DNA of 8,805 nucleotides. Source: Acidobacteriota bacterium (GTDB taxonomy: Bacteria > Acidobacteriota > Terriglobia > Acidiferrales > UBA7541). Within the stretch, counting starts at the first letter, position 1. Every line of letters begins with the position of its first letter. Under the pieces are notes generated by a model that saw only the letters and a list, made by a program, of their open reading frames with translations, ran no database searches and was not told the origin of the DNA. Both the position numbers and the translations under genes were made by a program. The stretch covers positions 1 through 8,805 of the forward strand of contig JAGWRH010000455.1 in assembly GCA_028876695.1 (NCBI GenBank), in the 5' to 3' direction. Shown piece after piece: positions 1 to 5,274 of this stretch.

Positions 1-544
1 AGAGATCGCTCCGCGCGTCGATTCGGTTCCAGAGCTCCGCGTCGTCAGGCAGAAACGTGAGTTCGCTGCGATCGCCGGTGGCCGTCACTTTCGCCCAGTC
101 GCGAATCTGGGAGAACCAGTCAATCTCATCCATGCCTTTCAGCACGGGCTGGCCTTCGAGTTGATGCACTTTCTGGCGGCAGAGGAAATTGGCGCGACCT
201 TTCATCAGTGCTGCTTTCAGATTAGGAGCGAAGTGTTTTTGCAGGAATGGGACGTCCTTTTGGAAAAGTTGCTCCTGGAGTGACTTTGTCGCTGTAGAGA
301 TCACCACCCGGCGGCCACTGCGTACTGCCGGGATCAAGTAAGCGAGCGTCTTTCCTGTCCCGGTGCCAGCCTCTACTACGACGTGCTGGTGCTTCTCAAA
401 AGCTTCCTCGGCGAGCTTGGCCATGGCGAGTTGGGACGCGCGGAATTCATAACCGGGATGACGCCTCTCGAGTTGGCCGCCGGCGCCGAAAATGCCTTCG
501 ATCGTAAGGCTTTCGGATTTGTCTTCAGCGACTCGTTTGGGCAT
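1..544 (-). CDS. dinG: DinG/XPD-type ATP-dependent DNA helicase, N-terminal part (cut by window)
   Basis: Superfamily 2 helicases of the DinG/YoaA/XPD type unwind DNA 5'-3' during repair and resolve structures such as R-loops. Only the first 181 residues lie in the window; the gene runs off the left edge. Visible are a Q-motif-like YEFRASQ (residues 32-38), Walker A EAGTGTGKT (58-66), motif Ia ISTATKSLQEQL (82-93) and KGRANFLC (115-122). Cys122 sits where the first Fe-S cluster cysteine of DinG/XPD lies; the other three cysteines and the DEAH box would fall beyond the edge. No N-terminal exonuclease domain is present. The ATG is the earliest possible start because an in-frame TGA lies just three codons upstream. 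No strong Shine-Dalgarno sequence is visible. It follows surE by 62 nt without an evident terminator, so co-transcription is likely. The family is clear; DinG versus a close paralogue such as YoaA cannot be settled from this part. Confidence 0.9.
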   Translation of the reverse strand, partial: MPKRVAEDKSESLTIEGIFGAGGQLERRHPGYEFRASQLAMAKLAEEAFEKHQHVVVEAGTGTGKTLAYLIPAVRSGRRVVISTATKSLQEQLFQKDVPFLQKHFAPNLKAALMKGRANFLCRQKVHQLEGQPVLKGMDEIDWFSQIRDWAKVTATGDRSELTFLPDDAELWNRIDARSDL

Positions 545-606
545 GGCACTTCACGCGCGCACTGACGCCACCGAGGGGCAAGCCATCGTCCGCCGACGCG
601 CGCCTC

Positions 607-1383
607 TCAGGATTTTGATGCTCCACGGGCAGCTATCTTCTCGAGAATGCCAGTCCAGTGCGAGAGATGATTCAACGATTTCGCGTGGGTGTGGTCGAGC
701 TGCAGCGGGGTGATGGACGCTGCGCCTTGGCGAATCGCCGCATGGTCGGTATCCGCTTCGATGCCCTCGATAACCTTTTGCTCACTGAGCCAGAAATACC
801 TGCGGCCACGCGGGTCGGCGCCCGGCTGCAGTAAATTGCGCGTAATTTTGGAGGATTGCCGCGTGAATCGTACCGTGCCGTTCCAATCTTGCGGAATATT
901 TACGTTGAGCATCACGCCGGACGGGAGGCCCTCCCGCAAAATGATGGGCAACAAACCTTGTGCGAACTTCGCGGCAGGCGCGAAATCGAACGGCAGACCG
1001 CGGTAGACGATGGAAATAGCGATTGCCGGCACGCCGTTGACTGCGGCTTCCATGGCGGCGCCGACCGTGCCCGAATAATAGACGTTTTCGCCGACGTTTC
1101 CGCCGGGATTGATCCCGGATATCACCACGTCGGGTTTCTCGCTGAGCAATGTGTGGAATGCCAGGATCATCGCGTCGGCGGGAGTGCCCTCGACGGCATA
1201 TTCACGTTCGGCGATCTGGTCGCAATAGATCGGCTGGCGCAGCGTGAGCGATTGCGAGGAAGCGCTGCGCTCATGCGAAGGCGCGACGATTGTGACGTCC
1301 CCCAATTCGCGCATCGCGCTCGCGAGCGCACGCAGCCCAGGCGCGTGGACCCCATCATCGTTGGTGACCAGAATATGAGGCAT
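607..1383 (-). CDS. surE: 5'/3'-nucleotidase SurE
   Basis: SurE is a metal-dependent phosphatase that removes phosphate from nucleoside 5'- and 3'-monophosphates, and in some species acts on short polyphosphate; it is cytoplasmic and tied to stress survival. The 258-residue protein has the usual family length. It begins with the classic TNDDG motif (residues 7-11) and has APSHERSASSQSLTL (34-48) and SGINPGGNVG (89-98). By family alignment, Asp9, Asp10, Ser40 and Asn96 are the metal ligands. I chose the ATG at 1383 because the conserved fold starts at MPHILVTNDDG. The reading frame stays open back to 1545, but that stretch encodes the tRNA-Pro gene and is not protein. No clear ribosome binding site precedes the ATG. 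The gene lies 68 nt after the tRNA and 62 nt before the helicase gene. It lacks the pcm-nlpD-rpoS neighbours known from enterobacteria. Confidence 0.96.
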   Translation of the reverse strand: MPHILVTNDDGVHAPGLRALASAMRELGDVTIVAPSHERSASSQSLTLRQPIYCDQIAEREYAVEGTPADAMILAFHTLLSEKPDVVISGINPGGNVGENVYYSGTVGAAMEAAVNGVPAIAISIVYRGLPFDFAPAAKFAQGLLPIILREGLPSGVMLNVNIPQDWNGTVRFTRQSSKITRNLLQPGADPRGRRYFWLSEQKVIEGIEADTDHAAIRQGAASITPLQLDHTHAKSLNHLSHWTGILEKIAARGASKS

Positions 1384-1451
1384 GACACTTTCGCTGCGGC
1401 AAAGGCTTTCGACAGAAATTGCGGCTACCAGTGCGGCGGCATCGAGTGAGA

Positions 1452-1528
1452 TGGTCGGGACGACTGGATTTGAACCAGCGACCTCACGCACCCCAAGCGT
1501 GCGCGCTACCAGGCTGCGCCACGTCCCG
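1452..1528 (-). tRNA. tRNA-Pro, anticodon GGG, CCA encoded
   Basis: A complete 77-nt cloverleaf can be folded by hand. The acceptor stem CGGGACG/CGTCCCG pairs fully, and the D arm is GCGC-AGCCTGGTA-GCGC. The anticodon stem CACGC/GCGTG encloses loop TTGGGGT, giving anticodon GGG with U33 and G37. The variable loop has 5 nt. The T arm is GCTGG-TTCAAAT-CCAGT with one G-U pair. Discriminator A73 and an encoded CCA follow. C1-G72, A73 and G35-G36 are known bacterial prolyl-tRNA synthetase identity elements, and G37 is the site methylated by TrmD. It reads CCC and, by wobble, CCU codons. It lies 35 nt after the merR stop and 68 nt before surE. No T-run or hairpin follows the CCA, so it may be released from a longer transcript that also carries surE. 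Confidence 0.97.
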
Positions 1529-1557
1529 ACCGCTTCAGCCCACACGAGCTAACGAAA

Positions 1558-1587
1558 AGCGTATCACTCGTGTTCGAGAAGGGTCAA
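1558..1587 (-). promoter_or_regulatory. Possible promoter for tRNA-Pro inside the end of merR
   Basis: Read on the minus strand, TTGACC (1587-1582) is followed after 18 bp by TACGCT (1563-1558), about 30 nt before the tRNA 5' end. This would start transcription near 1551 and leave a leader of some 20 nt for RNase P to remove. The -35 is good, but the -10 matches the consensus at only its key T, A and T positions, and the elements overlap the merR 3' end. The tRNA could instead rely on read-through from the merR promoter. Confidence 0.35.
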
Positions 1588-1992
1588 GACAGCGCGAAGC
1601 TCCTCGTGAAGATCGAGCAGGAATTTTCGATACGAGCGCGAGGCCGGCTCCCGGCGGCTGGGTGGAGTGATTTCCGAAACGGAGCGCACTGGCGCATCGC
1701 TGCTGGCAACTCCGTGCACGCCAGAACCATTCCGGTCGGCGAGATGCTTACGTGCGCCCGCAATCGTGAAGCCGTCTTCGTAAAGCAAGCGCTTGATTTC
1801 AAATACGGTCTCGATGTCTTCGCGTCGATAAAGGCGCTGGCCGGTGGGGCTTTTCACGGGCTGAAACGTGGGAAATTCCGACTCCCAGAAACGCAGGACG
1901 AAGGCCTTGGTTCCGGTTAACCGGCTTACTTCGCCGATGCGGAAAAGGCTCTTTTCAGGGATTTCCGGTGATGATTGCGCGGCACTGGCCAT
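1564..1992 (-). CDS. MerR-family transcriptional regulator (small, no clear effector domain)
   Basis: This is a DNA-binding regulator of 142 residues. The N-terminal winged helix-turn-helix spans about residues 17-85: LFRIGEVSRLTG forms the first helices, FVLRFWESEFP (31-41) is the second part of the domain, and SPTGQRLYRREDIE (48-61) is the MerR wing. The middle (about 88-120) is polar and low in order. The tail (about 120-142) is a short leucine-rich helix that could dimerise. No cysteine cluster of the metal- or oxidant-sensing MerR proteins is present, so the inducer is unknown. It resembles the small MerR proteins encoded next to ihfA and tRNA-Pro in many proteobacteria. The only usable start is the ATG at 1992, nine nt after a promoter -10 box, so the mRNA is probably leaderless. 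The gene is 78 nt downstream of der and 35 nt upstream of tRNA-Pro. Regulatory targets cannot be read from the sequence; autoregulation is possible. Confidence 0.88.
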   Translation of the reverse strand: MASAAQSSPEIPEKSLFRIGEVSRLTGTKAFVLRFWESEFPTFQPVKSPTGQRLYRREDIETVFEIKRLLYEDGFTIAGARKHLADRNGSGVHGVASSDAPVRSVSEITPPSRREPASRSYRKFLLDLHEELRAVLTLLEHE

Positions 1993-2001
1993 CTCGCTCG
2001 T

Positions 2002-2029
2002 ATCCTAGGCGTATTTCGCGCGATGTCAA
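2002..2029 (-). promoter_or_regulatory. Sigma70-like promoter of merR, giving a near-leaderless mRNA
   Basis: On the minus strand a perfect -35 TTGACA (2029-2024) is followed by a 16-bp spacer and -10 TAGGAT (2007-2002). The initiator ATG of merR is only 9 nt beyond the -10 box, so the expected transcription start near 1995 leaves a leader of about 2-4 nt. The spacer holds the 8-bp palindrome TCGCGCGA (2023-2016), which could be an operator. The spacer is shorter than the 19-20 bp of promoters activated by MerR-type DNA twisting, so a classic MerR activation mechanism is unlikely here. The promoter lies in the 78-nt gap after der, where I see no convincing terminator. Confidence 0.65.
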
Positions 2030-2070
2030 CCCCTGTCCCGGGCGCCAGCTGTGGAAAGGCGCAGGCGACG

Positions 2071-3480
2071 CTATCGGACGGCTTCGCGGCGGCTGCCACG
2101 CCGAGATTCGCGCTTCTTGAGGCGCTGCGTGAAGCGGATTGGTGTACCGGTGAAATCGAACGCGGCGCGGAGGCGGTTTTCGAGGAAGCGCTGATAGCTG
2201 AAGTGCAGCGGCTTGGATTGGTTGGTGAACAGGACAAAGGTGGGCGGCGCAGCCGAGGCCTGGGTGATGTAAAAAATTTTTACTTTACGGCTGGCGGGCG
2301 AAGTGCCACGTTCCAGATCGACACTCGCGAGCCAGCGATTCAGCTCGCCGGTCGAAATCCGGCGCTTTCGGGCCTCGGCGACGTGGCCGATTGTGGCGAA
2401 AAGCTTACCAGTGCGCTCTCCCGTCAGCGCCGATAGGAACACAAGTGGCGCGTAGGCAACAAATTTGAACCTTTCGCGGACCAGCGGTTCGTAATCGGCG
2501 AGGAGCTTAGCCGGGCTAATCACAGAAGCCTTGGCACCAGAAGTTTTTTGCTTCTCGGCTTTCTCCTGGGCGGTTTTCATGGCCAAATCCCATTTATTCA
2601 TCACGATAATCACCGAGCACCCGGACTGCTCGGCGTAGCTCGCGATGGTCGCGTCGTGCGAAGTGACGCCAACGGAAGCGTCGGCAACCAGAAGCGCTAC
2701 ATCCGCGCGCTCCAGATGGCGCCGTGCCATGATGACGCTGAGCTTCTCCGCAATTAGCTTCGTTTTTCCTTTGCGGCGAATGCCGGCCGTATCGAGAAAC
2801 CGATACGATTTGCCGTTCCGCTCGATGATTGTATCCACCATGTCGCGCGTGGTGCCCGGCTCGTCGGACACGATCGACCGCTCGGCACCGGCGAGTTGAT
2901 TCAGCAGCGTGGATTTGCCGACGTTCGGTCGACCTATAATCGCAATATTGATGTCCGGCTCACGCGCGGTGGAATCGCCGGCGGGCAGATTGTGCGCAAC
3001 TGCGTCCAGCAGCGCATCGACTCCGAAGCCGTGCTCGGCGGATATCGGAAACACGTCGGCGCTTAATTCGTAAAATGGTGCGGCAAACTGTATCTGCTGG
3101 GGCGTATCTACTTTGTTGACCGCAACGATCGGGGATTTCCCGGCGCGACGTAACAATTGCGCAAGTTCCGCATCGAGAGGAATGGGACCGGTCCGGCCGT
3201 CCACCACTTGCACCACACGTGCCGCCTTTTCGATCGCCACGCGTGCCTGACGTAGAATCTCGCCGGGAATCCCGGCCTTTTCCTCCGGTACAATCCCGCC
3301 GGTATCGACAACTTCGAACACGCGTCCGTCCCAATGCGCCACGCCGTAAATGCGATCGCGCGTGATACCGGGCTCATTGGTAACGATCGAACGGCGCGTT
3401 CCGGTAAGTCGGTTGAACAACGTGGATTTTCCGACATTGGGCCGGCCTACGATTACGATGGAAGGCAATTCCTCGGGCAT
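2071..3480 (-). CDS. der: Ribosome-assembly GTPase Der (EngA)
   Basis: Der is an essential GTPase with two tandem G domains that helps mature the 50S ribosomal subunit. The 469-residue protein is complete. G domain 1 has GRPNVGKST (12-20), DTGG (59-62), NKVD (122-125) and ISA (146-148). G domain 2 has GRPNVGKST (183-191), DTAG (230-233), NKWD (295-298) and SAL (350-352). A KH-like RNA-binding domain follows at about 375-455, with the conserved KIFYITQ (401-407), and the protein ends in a basic tail typical of the family. Between NKWD and the next conserved segment (ERFKF, 336-340) there is a Lys- and Ala-rich stretch (about 301-330) that looks longer than in most Der proteins. The ATG is one base after the dnaG stop (TAA-C-ATG) and has no ribosome binding site of its own, so translation is probably coupled to dnaG. 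Confidence 0.98.
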   Translation of the reverse strand: MPEELPSIVIVGRPNVGKSTLFNRLTGTRRSIVTNEPGITRDRIYGVAHWDGRVFEVVDTGGIVPEEKAGIPGEILRQARVAIEKAARVVQVVDGRTGPIPLDAELAQLLRRAGKSPIVAVNKVDTPQQIQFAAPFYELSADVFPISAEHGFGVDALLDAVAHNLPAGDSTAREPDINIAIIGRPNVGKSTLLNQLAGAERSIVSDEPGTTRDMVDTIIERNGKSYRFLDTAGIRRKGKTKLIAEKLSVIMARRHLERADVALLVADASVGVTSHDATIASYAEQSGCSVIIVMNKWDLAMKTAQEKAEKQKTSGAKASVISPAKLLADYEPLVRERFKFVAYAPLVFLSALTGERTGKLFATIGHVAEARKRRISTGELNRWLASVDLERGTSPASRKVKIFYITQASAAPPTFVLFTNQSKPLHFSYQRFLENRLRAAFDFTGTPIRFTQRLKKRESRRGSRREAVR

Positions 3481-3481
3481 G

Positions 3482-5242
3482 TTAGCGGCCGACCAGCTTC
3501 CGCTGCAGTTCCTGCCGGCGCGCTTGAAGCTTCAATATTTCATCCAACGGAAGCTTTGATTCGATCTTCTTCTGCAGTTCCACTAACTCTGCGACAAGCT
3601 CGCGGGCGACGGTGCGCTGGCGTAGAGCGGCTAGGCAGCTTTCCGCTTCTTCCCAATTCGCGCCCGCCGAGGTCTCGAAGATCGCCTCGAAGAGCATCTG
3701 CCTCTCGGAATCAGCTAAACCTTCGGCGACGGACGCCGGATCCAGCGAAGCATTGGAACCCGCCGCAGCAATAAGAATCTCGAACACCTTTTCGGCGAGA
3801 AGTCCACAGTGAAGCCGATTCGCGCCAATTTCGCGGGCCAGCCGGCCGCGGATATTATTCGGTTCGGCGAGCATCTGGATCAAACGGCGTTCCGCTGGCG
3901 CAATCGCCGGAGAGAGCAGTTCGGGCTTTGGTTGCACATTCCCGCGGCGCTCGGCGGCGGCCCGCCGCATTGACTCGCGCAGTACAGGCTCGTCGACGCG
4001 AAGTTCGGCCGAAATTCGCGATGCCCACTCGGAGCGCATCAAGGCATTTGGGATACGCTGCACGTAGGGCATCAAAAAATTAATAGCGGCGAGCTTGCCG
4101 GCAGCGGTGGAACGATCCATTTGCCTGGCGCGCGCGATGAGGTAATCCAGATACGAAGGCGCAGACGCGAGCAGTTTTCGATACGCGTCCGCGCCGTATT
4201 GCTTCAAGTATTGATCGGGGTCGGCGCCACCGGGCAGGGTCAGCACTCGGACGTCGAATTCTTTTTCGAGCAACAGCGCGAGCGAGCGCTCGGCGGCGGC
4301 TTGCCCTGCGGCATCCGCGTCGTAATTGACGATGATCCTGCGCGTAAAGCGGCCGAGCAGCTTGATCTGCGGCTCCGCCAGACTGGTGCCGCAACTGGCA
4401 ACCACGTTCGCGAATCCCGCGCGCGCCACGGCGATCGCATCCATGTAGCCTTCCACCAGAATGACGAAATCGTTTTGCCGAATCGCTTCCTTGGCGCGGT
4501 CGAGGTGATAGAGCACGTTGCTTTTGGAATAGATGGGCGTCTCGGGGGAATTGAGGTACTTCGGCATGTCATCGCCCATACTGCGCCCGCCAAATGCGAT
4601 GACCTTCCCGGATTCGTTGGCGATCGGAAACATAATGCGGCGCCGGAAACGGTCGTATATGCGCCCACCCTGATCGTGCGAGAAGAGCCCGGAGGCATCG
4701 AGAATTTTGGCGGGATATTTCGGCTTTAGATGCCGCAGAAGCGCATCTCCCGAACCCGGCGCGTGGCCCAGCCCAAAGCGCGACATCGATTCGCGATCAA
4801 GTCCGCGGTCTTCGAGATACGCGACGGCAACTTTGCCTTCGGCAGACTGGTGCAGCTGGCGCCCGTAGAAGGCCGCAGCTTCGCGATGAATCTCCACGAG
4901 CGCGGCGCGCTGTTGGTTCTGGCGGCGCTCTTCGGGTGATCGCTCCGTCGCACGGGGAATCGGAATGCCGCATTTCTCCGCCACCGTGCGTACTGCTTCG
5001 GGAAATTCGCAGCGCTCGACCTGCATCACGAATTTGAAAACATCGCCGCCTTCGTGGCAGCCGAAGCAGTAGAACATTTGTTTCACTGGATGCACGCTGA
5101 ACGAAGGAGTCTTCTCCTGATGAAAGGGACAAAGCCCGGTGAAATTCTGGCCCGTTTTACGCAGGCGAACGTATTCGCCGATTACGCGGACGATGTCCGC
5201 CTGCTGCTTCACTTTTTCCGCAAATGATCCGGCTTCAGCCAT
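3482..5242 (-). CDS. dnaG: DNA primase DnaG
   Basis: DnaG makes the short RNA primers for leading- and lagging-strand DNA synthesis, working with the replicative helicase. The 586-residue protein is full length (the E. coli protein is about 580). The zinc domain has Cys38, His41, Cys59 and Cys62 (CHC2 type). The RNA polymerase core contains PKYLNSPET (227-235). The Toprim fold has EGYMD (264-268) with the catalytic Glu264, and YDAD (307-310) with the metal-binding Asp308 and Asp310. DPDQYL (341-346) follows. The rest (about 430-586) is the less conserved C-terminal helicase-binding region, rich in helix. The ATG at 5242 starts a typical N-terminus (FAEKVKQQADIV); no clear Shine-Dalgarno site precedes it, and mutS2 ends 32 nt upstream. 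The usual partner rpoD does not follow; der does, after one base. Confidence 0.98.
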   Translation of the reverse strand: MAEAGSFAEKVKQQADIVRVIGEYVRLRKTGQNFTGLCPFHQEKTPSFSVHPVKQMFYCFGCHEGGDVFKFVMQVERCEFPEAVRTVAEKCGIPIPRATERSPEERRQNQQRAALVEIHREAAAFYGRQLHQSAEGKVAVAYLEDRGLDRESMSRFGLGHAPGSGDALLRHLKPKYPAKILDASGLFSHDQGGRIYDRFRRRIMFPIANESGKVIAFGGRSMGDDMPKYLNSPETPIYSKSNVLYHLDRAKEAIRQNDFVILVEGYMDAIAVARAGFANVVASCGTSLAEPQIKLLGRFTRRIIVNYDADAAGQAAAERSLALLLEKEFDVRVLTLPGGADPDQYLKQYGADAYRKLLASAPSYLDYLIARARQMDRSTAAGKLAAINFLMPYVQRIPNALMRSEWASRISAELRVDEPVLRESMRRAAAERRGNVQPKPELLSPAIAPAERRLIQMLAEPNNIRGRLAREIGANRLHCGLLAEKVFEILIAAAGSNASLDPASVAEGLADSERQMLFEAIFETSAGANWEEAESCLAALRQRTVARELVAELVELQKKIESKLPLDEILKLQARRQELQRKLVGR

Positions 5243-5274
5243 TTCGGAGTCGAGGTACGTTTAACATCAGCGAT

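Noticed and set aside
856..1449. Plus-strand open frame of 197 codons opposite surE
   Set aside because: Shadow of surE. It has no recognisable domain, and its length is explained by codon bias on the other strand.
1452..1528. tRNA-Pro as an integration site for a mobile element
   Set aside because: Housekeeping genes flank both sides closely, and there is no integrase, no repeated tRNA 3' end and no shift in composition.
2024..2073. Hairpin GCGCC...GGCGC after der as a terminator
   Set aside because: The stem is only 5 bp with an 11-nt loop and no T-run follows, so it does not meet the form of an intrinsic terminator.
2268..2282. AT-rich palindrome GTAAAAAATTTTTAC in a GC-rich region, resembling a terminator or protein-binding site
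   Set aside because: It lies inside der and encodes the conserved KIFY of the KH domain (Lys, Val, Lys, Ile, Phe, Tyr codons). The pattern is explained by the amino acids.
4121..4729. Plus-strand open frame of 202 codons opposite dnaG
   Set aside because: It lies wholly inside dnaG, whose primase motifs are intact. The translation is Arg/Gly/Val-rich with no recognisable domain, as expected for an antisense shadow in GC-rich coding DNA.
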